64,000 nt of DNA from Erythrocercus mccallii (lineage: Eukaryota > Chordata > Aves > Passeriformes > Dicruridae), in assembly GCA_013397435.1 (NCBI GenBank), contig VZRG01000034.1, positions 1,042,315-1,106,314 on the forward strand, given 5' to 3'. Below, in pieces: positions 49,386-63,289 of the stretch (position 1 is its first letter; every line of letters begins with the position of its first letter). A program made the position numbers and the translations under genes. The notes beneath the pieces were generated by a model that saw only the letters and a program-made list of their open reading frames with translations, made no database searches and was not told the DNA's origin.

Positions 49386-49839
49386 TGTTAATTACCCAAT
49401 ACAGCCTTGCCCTGATGAGTCACAGCTATATCCAGTAAAGATAAGTGTGATAAAAGGGTGTGGGTTAGCTGGTGAGGGGGAATCATGGAGGATTGTGAGC
49501 ATGAGAACCATGAAGACAAAGAATCCTGGGGAGAGTGAATCACTGCAGCGAGGTCAGTCTGGGTCTGCAGTTGGAGCCTGTTGTTGGAACCTGCAGTCAC
49601 AGTCTAGCTGGGTAGAAGCCTGCAGTCAGAGTTGCAAACTGATATCTACAGACAGAGTTTAGCAGGAAATACCCAGCAGTCAGAGGCTGCAAGGGAAACC
49701 TACAGCAGAAACTTGCTGCAGCCAGTCAGTGAATAGTTGGAGTCAGGATGGCTGAACTGTAAAGAGGAATAAACCAGGGCTCTTTTCATACTGTGATAAA
49801 CAAGAAGCCTATGTCTCAGCTCATTTCTACCCTCTAACA
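49386..49839 (+). mobile_element. Solo LTR, TGTTA...TAACA, about 454 bp
   Basis: The element starts TGTTAATTACC and ends CTCTAACA, giving matched termini TGTTA/TAACA. An AATAAA at 49768-49773 lies 66 bases before the end, typical of an LTR. The left edge is supported by a related copy at 3664, where similarity starts at the same TGTTAATTACC. The middle is rich in CTGCAGTCAGAG-like short repeats. The flanking five bases (AGCTG, AGAGG) are not a clear duplication. No retroviral coding sequence accompanies it. Confidence 0.65.
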
Positions 49840-52800
49840 AGAGGGCTGCTGCAGCAGATAAAAACTGTTTCCAGGTGGACGAAATCTCTTCATATTCATG
49901 AGAGCCAGTTCTCTGATAGTACTATAGCAGCTGTATCTTCTTTTCCCTTTCCTCTACTGTCTTCCAGTCACACCAAGTAACAGAACTTTATCCTTAGTTA
50001 ACAGATTTCACTATAAACGTCACTCTCTTATAGCTCCTTCTCTTTTCTCTCATTGACTCAAACTTGAATACTTCTTAATGGCCTTCCCAAATTATAGTTC
50101 TTTCTTGTTATTGTTTTGTGAACTATTTTGTATGCCTCTTGCAGACTTTATTATTCCCATTTCATGCTCCCTCTGCATATGCCTCTTACCTGACTGCTGC
50201 TTTGTGACTCAGTCTTCATGGACCAGCTCATTGCTGCCATTGAAAACAGACATATATTGGCACTGCCCAGCACAATCCCTCTTCAAGTCTCTCATTAAGT
50301 CCATTTCGTTCATTTTATTGCCCTTCACTGCATCTGTGTATGTCCAATCCAGTTTTCAGTTGTGGGTTTGTCTGAAAAGAAAAAACCCAAGCACCTATAA
50401 CTACAAAGAAAAGAAAATACACAGAACACCATCCTGCAAGTAAAAAATTTAGAGTGATCTGTAGGCTCCCTTATTACATGATCACTCATCATTTTTTCAT
50501 TATTATCTTACCAATATTCCACACTGTTCAGACTGAGGATCTGACTTTCTGAGTCATCCATAAAGTACAATCTTTTCCAACACACTGTGAAAGCCAACAG
50601 TTTTTGTTGAGAACCCAGTTGTTTATGTATTCAGAAAGAGAGTTACAGTGGGAGTTCATTTTCTGTGATCTCTTTTGTTTCAGATGGAACAGATGGCTGA
50701 GCAAAATAAACATCTGTATGTAAACTGTTACATGTTCATGTGTAAATGTGTGACAGTGTAAAGGGAAACATGGACATCAATACTTATCCACAATTTCTGA
50801 GGGAAGATTGGAAAATTTTTGATTTAACACATAAATCAGTAGAAATATGCTGAGAACTGACAGAAAAAGAAGATATCACTGGCTATTTCTGTAGTCAGTA
50901 ATGAGTGCTGTGCATCATACTATGCAAAAATCTATAGGCATATATGTTCAGGATCATGGGATTTCCTTTATAATCATTTTACTGTAAGAATTCATGTAAG
51001 CTAAGACAAAGAGGAAGTCGAGGACAGTCTGTTACTTGTTGATCATCTCTTGTCCTTGCCTCTACTTTTTTTGATGTGTGAAATTTACAATACAACTATT
51101 TGAAATATCCTAATAATTGCATAAGCTGATATTTTTGTGATCATGCCTGAGAATTTCTATAACACTCAGTATTTGAGCTATGCCTTCTTTACTGAAACTG
51201 GACTTTCCATCTGTACCTGATTTCCTCCTCTCTGGTTTAGGAGACAGTTCATGTAGCATGCAGATATTTCAGTAGGTCTTCTGTAGTCCTTCTACCATCA
51301 CATTTTAAAAGGGGACAATTTCTGTTCAATACTGAATAGCATAGGAAATGTTTATAAGGGAAGATAAAGGGATATATTCTGTTATACATACTGATACCTC
51401 AGGGTATCAGCGGGGATGTGGGTGAAATATAGGCAAGCCTTTGGATGCAAAGGCTCTGCTATGTTTTATTCACTGTTTTTTCTACATTCTCCTTTCCATT
51501 CCTCCACGCTATGCCTGAGGTTTTGTATTGTTGTGTCTGTTTTGTTTAACTAACACATAACTGTATTGTAGAAATTGTTAGAAGTTGAGAAGAAATATTA
51601 GACATCTGGTTGTGGAATAACTGATGCTTTTGGCTCTTGGAAAATTGTTGGAGGCTATTTACTCTTATTTGGTGGTTACTACTTGGATGATGGGGAGGAA
51701 GTTTTTCCCTTGTTCTAAGCACACTGGAAGGAACAGAGGATTTTGTTACTTTTTATTTTCTTTCTGTCTATTTTTCTAGTGAATGTAATGTCAGCTCTGG
51801 TCTTATACAAATTTATGACAGTCTGCAAGTCTGGAGTCTCTATTTCTATAATTGTTGTTTGATTCGACAGTTATTGATACACACATTAATGAAAGTTATT
51901 AGCAATGAAAAATAATGTAAATTGTATAATATCACTTTTTATAATTTCAAGATAAAACTCTCTTGTGATAAATATGGCAGCTTAAACTTCTCAGAACTTG
52001 TTTTAGATTGTAGTGTCTTGGATGAAATCCTAATTCTACAAAAGTCAACAGCAGAGTGCCAATTGACAATGACAAAGCTGGGAATTCAAAGAGGCTTCAA
52101 TTTCTAACATGCTTAATGACCAGTTTTAGGCATATATATATTTTAATGAGGATCTCCAAAAAGGAAAGTTGTATATGCTTGTTTAGAGCACATATTCTGA
52201 GTTGAATTTAAGTAGAACATGTCCTTAGTTTTTACATGACTAAGTTTTTACTGAGATGGACTTGCTGAATTCATAAGTCATTTTCATTGCAGACCTAATC
52301 TTGCATTTCATTTCAATTGAGTTGGTAGAGGAGTTTTATTTCAATGGTAAGACCAAGAACCCAGGAATTTAGAAACTAGGAGACCCCAATATCAAATCTA
52401 AAAGTCTCAAGGTTTTTGTCTGCAGAGAGAATTCAATTTTTTTCAAACAACTTACCCTGTTCTATTGCAGTAAATTGAAATTCTAAAGTGGTGTTAACAC
52501 TGTTGTAATAAATCAGTCTTGTCTTGTGGTAGTAAAAAACAAAGAACAATTTAGGGCATTAGAAAACTCTTGGATAATACCAGAGCAGTCAAGCTCCTGT
52601 TCTTGAAATCTTTGATAGTTTACTTTTTTCCAATTTACCTTGAACTCCTTTTCAACTTTATCTAATTCATTAACAACAGACAACAAACTCCATCTGACTC
52701 TCTTTTAATATAAGATTTCTAGAAAAAAATTTGATATGTAAGTTCAATATTCTTGGTGCTCATTTCTTTTTACTTCAAGTCTTAAAGAAACCCGACCGCT

Positions 52801-55800
52801 AAATTGTCCAATAACAGAAATAAAGGAAGAGTAAATGAATGAGAGTTGACTTTGGCATACTTACTTTTCATTTTCAAAACTTTTTGTCTGTTTCTGATTA
52901 AATCCACCCAGCCAAACCTGTTTGTTTAAGTTCTGTAGTCAAAGGAGAAATTAAAAACATACAAGTAATTCTAGGTGGATGCTGTCCAAAACTGAATCAG
53001 CTTTAGAAAGAAAAAAAGGCATGAAATTAAGGACTTGGAAAGGGGTATACCATACCAAGGCAGTCATTCAGACATATAAAGCACTTTTCTTTAAACCTCA
53101 ATGAGCAAAGTTGGAATCTGTCTCCAATTTTTCCTAAGTCAGGTTTTTCCTTCTTTAGTTGTTCTTGACTAAATTGCATTAAACAATTATATTGCTTGTC
53201 TGCCACATAGCTGCAGTGTTGGAAGGCACTTATGTTCCATAGTGTACGAAGAGCACAAGGAGGACTTCCCTTTTTGTGTGTGATTGTCAGTGTCTCCCCT
53301 TCCCCCAGCTGTCAAAAATAAGAAATGACTGAAAAATACAAAAATTTTACCAAAGCAAGCAGGATAAAATTAAATGTAGTGTTATTGTGGGTGTACTTCT
53401 CTGCAACAAATCTTTGTTCATCATACTTTTACTTGAAAGGGGAATTGAAAAATGTAAAAGAACTGAAAACAATAGTTTTAAAGGAAAATACTATGTTATT
53501 TTGAAAAAGATGTTAATGTCAATATTTCATCTGCCTTTGTTCTTGAATAAGACTTTTTATTTCAGTCTTCTCTATTATTTTTTAAATCACACATTTCTTT
53601 CAATATACTTGATTGTAGTTTGGGTGGACATGATTTATAAAAATTGCAAGAACAAGAATTTGTCTAAAATACTTGGGGAATGAGGTAGGAGCAAAGCGGT
53701 ACTAGAAGCAGACATACAAAAGTCTACACTTTAGAGTTCATTGGGTGTTCTACCTCTCCAAAAACCAGAACTAAGTGTAGGATCAGGAACCACATTTATG
53801 CTCAATTTAGAAGTATTTAAATCTGAGGCTTGCAAGCCAGAGAGCTCCCTCTTTTTTCAGCTACTTGAGCGGATCACAGCGATATAATTAATTAGCTGTT
53901 ACCCATAGAATCAGAATTTTTATTAATCCAAACAAATCCATAAACAAGACCACAGCAGATGGAAGCACAGCAGTGAGAAGCACAAGTACCTTTTGTTACA
54001 CATGAGAGCTGAGGAGAACTGCAGAAGATGAAGTTTTGAATGGACAAGAGTAGCCTGTTGCAATGTGTTTTAGGAGCAAAGAAGGAATGGATCTTATCAG
54101 TCTGAACTGGAGCTGGAAGGAGATGCCTTTACCTTGAAAAGCAAGCAGAGAAGGAAAAAGTTCACTCATCTTCAGGTGTCTGTGGACAGCATGACTGCAC
54201 CTCACCTGACTATTCCACAGTCATGGGAAACTATTTCAACCAAATGCAGAAGTAGTTCCTAATTTGAAATTGGAGACAACTTGGTAACATTTCCTGCAAG
54301 GAAAAATATTACTTACAAATGATATTAATGGGAAGCAGAAACTTAGAGCTTGTTCAAGGTTTGTTTGTCAGTGGTTAACTAGGCCCAGGTGCTTTGGTTT
54401 AATTCTGTGGAAAGCAGAGCAACTGGTAAGCTGGTAGGAGTTCAATCTGAAACCTTTCTGGTGGATTTACAGGTGTAATTTACTCAAAAGTGTTAGTGTC
54501 ACTGCAATCCACAGGATCCAGACAGGATTCATTGAGGCACAAGATAAGTTATTCTAAGGGTTTGATAATTTCTGACAATTCTTCTTTTCCCCATACAAAA
54601 TTAAAGACTGTGTCAATGCTAAGGGAAGATCTGTGAGCAAATCCCCAGTTATCTGAGAGATCTTGGTACTCTTCTTTTCTGTAAGGATATATTAAATATT
54701 CAGACTTTGCCAGATAGGAGGTACTAGTGTCAGTCTTGAAAGTCCCCATTTGAAGCTGGGAAGAATCAATCCATCAGGTCTAGAGATCTTGTTGGAGTGG
54801 GGCTGGAAAGGTGCTGCTAAATAAAACTTTGGGCTGCTAAAGTACTTCTCTCTTGAAGATTTTAACATGCATTATGCTGATGACTTTGAGTAAAGAATCA
54901 ATCTGTGACTCCTTTGAGAGCAAGTACAAGAATTCTATTTGGGAGATAAAGTATATAGTCCTGATTCTGGTTGGACTGGAAAAGGGCTGAGGGGAGTCAG
55001 GTATTAAAAAGAGACAGAGTTTAATATTTCCATGATAATCACAATGTACAAAGCAGCTTTGTTCATTTTGAGCTTCTTTGTTCTGTGATTGGTAAAATAC
55101 TCTTTTGACTTGTGTAATATGTAATGGCAAAGCCTTGGATATTTTGAACTAGGACCCTAAATTAATGTGTAGATATTTATGTATTAGTTATATTGTATTT
55201 TTTTTGCCTATTTATTGGATTATAAATATTTAACATTTTTTAAACAAATGAAGTGCTTTTAGATTTTTTCTGAGGATTGGCACAGACTGTATTGGCTATA
55301 ACTTGATTAGGCTGTGGAAACAGACAGCATTAGGAAGGGCAGAATAATTTTGGCAGTTCTGTTTGTGGTTAAATTGTTTTGAACACTTCCTTCCATTTAT
55401 CTATATAATAATTTCTGCACTAATTTCCTCCCCTTGCTTGTGCTTTTATGGAAACTTACAGGCCTATTTGTTGAAACAGATCACCAAAAATCTTTGTGGA
55501 TAGATGTGGATCTCAGTCTAGTTCTATAAAGTGTTGAGGTGGTCACAAGAATTAAAGGTAGCACAGACTTTCTTGGTAGAATTTTTGCTGCTTAGAAATA
55601 TGATCTTGAAATTTTGGGCTTAAGCAATGTAGCATTCTTCTTCCTGATTTTTGTTCACAGTTCTGCATGTCTACCCTCTGCTGCATTAGCAAGCTGGTTT
55701 GGGGTCATGTGGTGAACTAGATCTTCCAGTGTTTTTTCAACAAAAAACAATCTGGGCAGCAACCCGTGCATTTAGCACTCAGTCTAGCAGTGATTGCACC

Positions 55801-58800
55801 ACTAAAACCAAAGCATAAATTTTTGCTCATGTCTCTGCTGCTCCTGTATCTCCAAGAAAATATTTCAAAGAAAATATCACCTCCCTGATATAAAAATAGA
55901 ATTATGACCTTAGTTTGTCAGTGATAGTCTCTAGAACTCCATGAAATATTTCTATTTTTGCCTTTGTACCTACATACCATTAACAAATTGGAATTTACAT
56001 CAAAGAAAAAAAACTGATAAAAGAGTCTGAGTCATGACTAATGAAATGTATTCTTGAGTATGACCTTTCTTTTCAACCAGCAAGCAATAAAGGTTTTTTG
56101 CTTGCAAAGCTACACGTTGAACCAAAGAGCAATAAAGTAAGGGGAATAGAGAACTTGTCAGTTTTGTCAATTTTAACAGGCCTACACTCCTCATCAACAA
56201 ATTCAATATCAGCTGAGTGTATTTTCAGTACATTACACTCAATTTTGTTGAACTTAATGATAAGATCATTAGGCAAAAAAACACATAGGAAAGAATCTAA
56301 GGGTTGATGCAAAGAAATAATAGATCTGATCACAAGGTTATGTTCTTGAATCTTAATGCTCTGTTTCATTTGGAGAAAAGTTGAATTTTTACACAGAAGG
56401 TAAAGGGCTTTCTTATTGAACTGTGTACATATCATTTTATGAAACATCAAGATAATCTCTCTCCCTCATCACCCTAGTGCATGTGCACCTGGGCTTTTTT
56501 GCAATTCAGTATTTCGGATCATGAAATTGAAAAATAGCAGAGGCTATAACCTCTGGATATTTAAGGTACTCATGCTGATATCATAGGAATTGTACAGCAA
56601 TATGCTAAGCATCTATTTAATACCTACAATACCTATTCTGTACTATAAAGCTAGTGATTTGAGCTAACAAGTGTGTGATCACCTCAATTCAGATGTAATC
56701 TTTAGTAATTAGCAAATACATTATGCTGTGAATACATATTGACCGTTCTTTCACTATTTATAAAGAAAGATACCACATGAAGAAGGCTGCAAATCTTAGT
56801 GCAAGATACAGTTAAGTTCACTTCAACCTAAGGTATAAATAAGAGATGTTACAATATACAGCTGATTATTTTAACCTCAAACATGTCCCAGTGAACTTTC
56901 TGTAAGGTCACAGCCAGCCCACAATGAAGACAGGTATAAAACTAAAGACCTGACAATTTAAGGCAATGGCTGTCATTGTTTTTCGTTTTTGTGGACCCCT
57001 AAAGGTTTTCCAGTAGGGATTCTGACTCTTAGAAATTTCATAAAGGTCAAATAATGGCTATATTTCACTTCCCATGGATCCCTTAGCTATACTACAGAGA
57101 CTCAGGGCCAGGGTGAAAGCTGCTTATCAAAGACCAGTCACACAGAGAGCGGTTTTCCTGAGTTCAGAAGTCGGTGCTGCTTCTCCATTTAAAAGTAACC
57201 ACTGTCTTGCTAGCAGATTGAATCAACAAAAACTTTTATTCCTCTTCAAACTTACCTATATTCTGTACAAAACAGGCCAAGGTAAGTGGTGAGTCTCTAG
57301 TTATCTTGCAGGCAGTGAGAAAAAGACATAATGAGTGAAACATGGGACCTTTCCCTCTCTCTGATTTTTGTGCTTGTTTTGAGGACTTTTCCAGGGCTAT
57401 TAGATTGGGATAATCAATTGGTCTTTGCTGGAATTTTTCCTTCTCTGAGAGGATCTCATACTAGACTGTGGCACAGATAGGAGCACAAGTGAATTCTAAT
57501 GGGATATGGGGCAAATTGCTTGTAGAGAGCAGATTATTTTTGGGTGTATTTCTGACACTGCCAGTCATTGTGTGGGTTGGGTTTTTTTTTATCGGTCAGG
57601 GCTGCAGCTGTCCTCTTTCAGTAACACAAAATTCTTAACCCTTCTCTGTCACCAGTCCCCACTATTCCTTATCTCAGAAATTCAAAGATCATGTAGCATT
57701 CTTTCATGTTTCTGAAGACTTTTTCTACTGCATCTGTCTTGAAAATTCCCCAAATCTGTATAGGTTTTCTGGCTGTATGGTTCATGATATCTTTGCTGCT
57801 GGTCAGGGATGTGTTTCCTTTCACCCAAGTTCTTTTTCAGCTTTTTTAGTCATCTCTGATTTTAACTGCTTTTGTGCAACATCCTTGCATGAACCAGCTC
57901 TGTTTCTCCAGTTTGGACATTATAAGCCTGAATCTCTACTGTGTTGCAGCTTGGAGTCACTTTCTCTGAGAAATGAGCTCAAAGTGAAGATAAAGGAGAC
58001 TGATGAAGGCTTCAATTTCCACTTGTTCCTATGAGACTAAAAAAATTTCTTCCACTCTAAGTATAGTGTGAGATATATTGCATAAGGAATTGGCTCCACT
58101 TTTGAACTGTACAATTGTCTTTTGATCTAGAGTGTACATTTTCTGCTAATCTCTTCTGCTTTGGAGTTTGCCCAGGTTTTTCTTCCTTAAACTTTCTTTT
58201 TTCCCCTTTTTTTGACTAATCTCTTCCTCTGAAATGTCTCCTAACATTATTCCTGGGTATCTTTTAAGCTTTTTCTGTTTCAAGTGCAGCACAGAGAATT
58301 TTACAAATCTTAAACCTGGTGAAAAACTGGGAAAAAAAGAGTGATTTTTCAGGTAGAAAGTAGCATTCTTTCCACCAGGAGCAAATCCTGTTTCCGTAAG
58401 AGTGATAATAATTACTGCAGCTTCTGTGTTACCATCATGTGGGTAAAAGTTACCATGTGGAGAGCATGGCAAAAAGTAAAGGTGATTTAGAGGCTGGGGC
58501 AAGCCACCTAAATAGGGAACATATCCATAGCACTTCCTAAGCCATATAATATAAAATGTATAACAATACAGGGCAAGCTTTTTGAGGCGACTGTAGTCTT
58601 TTTAGCATTGCCCTGCAACCACAAGTCATTGATCCACGTAATGATCAGTAACCATGTAATTTTTATTATACTAGTATGGCCGGATATAGAGAGATTTGAT
58701 CTGTTGTAGGTTAAGTGGAATAACATATTGCACTACAGCTGTGTTGGTGAGACTTTTCTGTACCAACAAGGACTTGGACCATAATAAAGAGCAGTTGCAC

Positions 58801-60189
58801 TCTGTTCCGGTAGTTATCCTTTCTGAATGAGATATAAAAATTGGATTTTTAGAACTAGGGATTGTTCCCTGAACTGTGGACATCATTCATGTGTAGGAAT
58901 GCTCCTCCTCAGAGCCTTCCTGGGTTTCAGTGAGTAATTACATTCTACTTGTCCAAAAGGTTTCTTTCCTGCTTATGAAAACATCCCTTCCTTTCTTTTT
59001 GATTTGCAGAACATTGTTCTTTACAGGAGATGTAGCGTTTCTGTGTAAATTTAAACCACCCCATAGCTAATGTCGTCTTTTATTTGGTTTATGTCCTGCC
59101 ACACCCTACAATTTTTGTAGTGTAATCCAGCCCAGTGCAAATCGGTTCCTCTGGAGCATGGTTCCTTTCGTCTTTGGTCACTAGGTGTCACTACTGATCT
59201 AGGAGAGAAGCAGATCTTTGTTCTTATTTCAGTTTTAAATTTGTACGAAGCAGAAAATCATTTGTACATAATAACTTTTGTATTGTCTATAAAACCTCAC
59301 ACCTATGAATTCCATAGCATGGTCAGTAAGGAGTCGTGTCCCCCAAATTCAGCAAGAGGTCTGCTATGCAATCCCCTTTTAACTGCACAAGGAAGAGCTC
59401 ATAACTCTTCTCCCCCCAGTATGTTATCTGTTTTGAATACAGAATGATTTTAGCTGCTGTTCAAATCCAGGACCATAAACGTAACAGGAAGAATATATTC
59501 CTTTTTCTGAAAAGCATACAGCAAACTAGGTTGTAATAGGTTAAGTCAGACTGTAGAAGCAAAAATCAATTGTCAAAGTACACTTCCTGCTTGGAATTTC
59601 ATTTGGAGCTTCTAGATTCCTGTTCATGTGTTAGAATCAGTAGTTAGAGGGATTAATCAGCCTGCACAAGATATATGGTGATCTCAAGCAAGGCTGGAAA
59701 AATCAGACTCCAAACCTGATTAAGTATTGAATGGTCTGGCCTTTTACTATTGTATGTAGGCGAACTAAATTTGAATCTGGACTTAAATCTTGTTCACTTG
59801 TTCCCTGATAGCTCTTAGTAAATGTGAGGCACCATTTTGGAATGTATGCTGCTATTCTAAGAAAACGAACTTTGGCCTTTTAGTGAAGGAAAACCTGCTT
59901 CCTTTGCTGCAGTGCTGTAAAAACATCTCCTACTCATGTCTATTCTCTGCTCTTGGGATTCAACAGAGCTTAAGAAAAATATTTAAATGGAGACTGATTT
60001 CTAACCTCTTCTGAATAACTCAAGAAAAAAAATATGTAATGATTACATTCATATTTCTCCTCTAATCATTTAATGGTTAGATATTGGTGGCAAAGTATCT
60101 CACTTGAAGGGGAAGGAAGGCCAAGGGTATGTTAAGGGGTCCCTTCATGGAGGAAATGGACTGTGTGTTTTGGTGATCTCTCTGTCTCC

Positions 60190-60292
60190 TTTTTTTTTCT
60201 TTCTTTGTGGTTTTGTTTTGGTGGTTTTTTTTCCTTTCTGCTCCTTTTCTCTGTATTTTTGTTTGTTTAGTTTTTTGTTTGTTTTGTGGAGA
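60190..60292. repeat. T/G-rich low-complexity tract
   Basis: About 100 bases dominated by T runs with GTTTG interruptions; the other strand is A/C-rich. Confidence 0.8.
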
Positions 60293-62111
60293 AAAGCTGA
60301 TTTCTTTGTGCCTGAGACACCTTGTGCTGATCCTATGTGAAGGTGACTGTGTAAGCTGTCAGTGGTTTCATTTTCTTTGCTGGGAGTGGCAAGTTTTCGA
60401 ACAGAGGCAAGTGGTGGTTTAGCCCTTCCTGATGCAGATGCTTTTGAGTACAAAGGTGTTTTCAAGACACAGAAAAAAGAGCTCAGTCTTCAGCTCATCA
60501 TGTTGTACCTGCAATGCTTGGCTGTAGCACTTTGGGATTTTTGTATTAGTTATTCAGGAAAATTATCCCCAAACACTGCTGCAGCAGGATTCAAAAATTG
60601 TTTTGTGCCTTACCAGAAATTATCACTTTATTTGCCTTACTACTTCATCAGCTACCTCACACCTCTAATGGACTTGTGATTATACTGTTAACAAAGCACT
60701 TTAGGGATAAAGGTTATCCTGGCTGGTCACTGAATCCATGGGTGCCTGATAGGTACCTTTGCTTGTGCATGGAGTCCTTGGTGATTGAATTTAGAGGGCA
60801 TCACCCAACTTCTCTATTGTGACATGAAAGCTAGAAAGAACAATTTAGCAGTACAACTCTCCAAATATTAAAATGTAGAGTTTCTTTCTAGAATCATGAG
60901 TTCATATCCTCAGAGGCTGAGTCAGCCCCTTTGCTGGCAGGGGCACATAAGGTTAGGATTGAGGAAGTCTTTCTTACTCTTCTGAAAATAAATGTAATAA
61001 CAGAAGTCTTGTATCCATAATGAGCAAGTTAATAATTCTTTGTATTTCTCTGTCAAAATATCTTTCTTTCTTGTCTTTCTTCCTTTTTGTCATCTTCTTC
61101 TAATAATGACCATTATTTACAAATTCAGTTGCCTCATTGTGCAGGGTGTTCCTTCAAGAAGCGTCATGTCCCAACCTTTAAAGTAAAATGTGTCCCGAAA
61201 CAGATTTAAACATGCAAACAGCAAGAAAGGGAGAAATTAGACTTCTCTGGAAGAAACTGGAGGGAGACACAAGTATGTAAGAACAGTCCCAAAATTATTT
61301 TGTGAACTAAAATCTATGGCACTTCAGCTGGATCATATGCCAACAGCTCCAAATTTATGTTCTTTTAAAGTTATTTGCTCCCCATCTTCCTCATCTAGCT
61401 TTCATATGTCCTATTTACATAGAAAACTCTGAATTACCTCCCCAAGGAGCCAAGAAAGCATTTTCTTTAAATCTACAACAGCACCAGTATAGTTGTTTTC
61501 CACTTGTGTAATAAGCACAGAATTACAGTAATGTACCTGTGACATGTGAGCAAACATAGTAAGTATTTCCACAATTTCTGCAGCTGGGATTTTGTAGTAC
61601 TCATTGCTTTAACCAGTTTAAATAGAGCAAGACAAGCTTGAACTTAAAAACCCAAATCTGATTTGCTAAACAAGTTCTGTCCCGACTCTTCATCTATATC
61701 CTAAATCTTCCTCCAGCTGTTAGTTAAAACAAATGCATAATTAAGAACTACCCTTTATTACTGCTTAATTTCCTGATAAAGACATTAAATTAAATTAAAA
61801 GGAATTTCCCCAAAAGCCCCCATTCAAAACTGAATCCCTGCACTGATAAGCTATTAGGGTTTTTTTTGAAAATAGAATAGCAAACAAAACAACGACAACA
61901 ACAAAAATAAAAATCTACTTTTGGGCTTTTAGATTTGGGCAGTTTAATTGTTGCTCTGTTTCCCTGATAAGGTGAGACTAGTCCCATGTCACTAGGGGAA
62001 TGGTATCCTGCTGTGTTTTTCCATCCTCATTTACAATGATTATGTTATCAGGCTAGCCAGGCAAAAGGGTGGAGCAACTATAATTTCAAAGCAGGATTAG
62101 GTTGAAATAAC

Positions 62112-62147
62112 GAGGTCACCAAGTTGTGGTTGTCATGGCAACGTCAC
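62112..62147 (+). promoter_or_regulatory. Candidate cis-element: AGGTCA half-site, RFX X-box, CRE
   Basis: GAGGTCACC at 62112-62120 is a nuclear-receptor-type half-site. GTTGTCATGGCAAC at 62129-62142 differs by one base from the palindromic RFX X-box GTTGCCATGGCAAC. It overlaps ACGTCAC at 62141-62147, a CRE-like site. No gene starts nearby, so if functional it would be a distal element. Confidence 0.4.
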
Positions 62148-63289
62148 ATCTAAGAATATGGGATGCTTCTAGGAGATGAGGCAAGCGTGGAGTCTCTCTC
62201 GCTTTGCACAAAATCCCAGACTATTTCTGTAAAATTGCTTAATTGCTTTTAAACATTATTTTTTCAAAGTGGCTCTTGCTACAACAATGAATAAAAATTG
62301 TACTTTTTTTTTACTGACAGTGTCTTAAGGACAGGGTTATCTCTGATCTACTGTTGATCCTGTTTTCCTATCATCTTCTGTGTATGCATTTTGGCTGTCT
62401 TTAGAAGATCTTTTATTTTAAAATTTATAAAACTTTAGGTATTTCAAACACTGCTCAGGTGTTTTGACTCTCCGTGAGACTACAATCTTTTTGCATACAG
62501 GGTTGTCTGTCAGGTCATATCCTGCCCTGGGACCTCCCACACACTCACAAATAAGGATCAGTGTTTTGCTGTTAACTCTTGATTTTCTGTGCCATGCTAG
62601 TTTTTATTCATTTCTTGGTACTGTTTTATGTTTTTAAAAAAATGTGTTTTGTTTTTTATTTTCTGGTAGTGCCTGAAAATTCTTAGCCATTATTAGTCAA
62701 TTTCAAGTTTTATTAAGTGGTTGTAGAGCCTTACTTCACCCTGTCACTGCTCATCACAGGCTTTCATGGAAACTTCATGGTACAATCTTCTGACAACCAC
62801 GGTATGAAGCAGTTGTGTATGAAGAGTGTGGTTTTAGTTCATTATGTAAAATCTCACCCCAAAGATTTTCTTCCATTACTCTTACCTCTGCTTTAATATT
62901 GTGCAATATTATGATATAAATTGCTCAACATACATTTCTAATGAAATCAGTGTGATTTTTATGCTTTTTCTTTGCTAAGTGTCTACTGCTTACAGTATAA
63001 TGTAGTGTTTAAACAGGCCAGGCTAAGAGATTTGTGAAACAAAGGTGTAAGTTAGAGAGAGCATAAAGGCATTTGGTAATTTGCAATTAGGAGGCCATGG
63101 GGTTTAGTATTTAGTTTGGAAGCATGGAAGCCTTAATTATCCTACAATATCTTGTCTAAGTTTTTCTTCAGTAACTGGAGCACTTTTTTTGTCTCTGGGA
63201 GTCTGAGCTCCACACTCTCTGCAGTGTCTGTGCTGTACAAATCTCCCTGATGGTCGAAGTTCTACCCCATTATTTATGTATCAGCATAG

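Larger units (their letters stand above)
49840..63289. other. Intergenic region, part 5
   Basis: More than 13 kb of AT-rich DNA without a supportable exon or a recognised CR1 copy. A T-rich tract lies at 60.19-60.29 kb and an X-box/CRE cluster at 62.1 kb. Open frames up to about 125 codons occur but show no splice context or familiar motif. Confidence 0.6.

Noticed and set aside
50078..50443. 121-codon plus-strand open frame
   Set aside because: It is in a T/C-rich stretch, giving a Cys/Phe/Leu/Ser-rich peptide without a recognisable domain.
56073..56450. 125-codon minus-strand open frame overlapping an 88-codon plus-strand frame
   Set aside because: No homology that I recognise, no splice signals and AT-driven composition. 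It could only be rescued by conservation data.
58146..58502. 118-codon minus-strand frame ending Lys/Glu-rich
   Set aside because: The Lys/Glu tail is the complement of a T/C-rich tract; no family resemblance.
60145..60465. 106-codon Lys/Thr-rich minus-strand frame
   Set aside because: It is the complement of the T/G-rich low-complexity tract at 60.19-60.29 kb.
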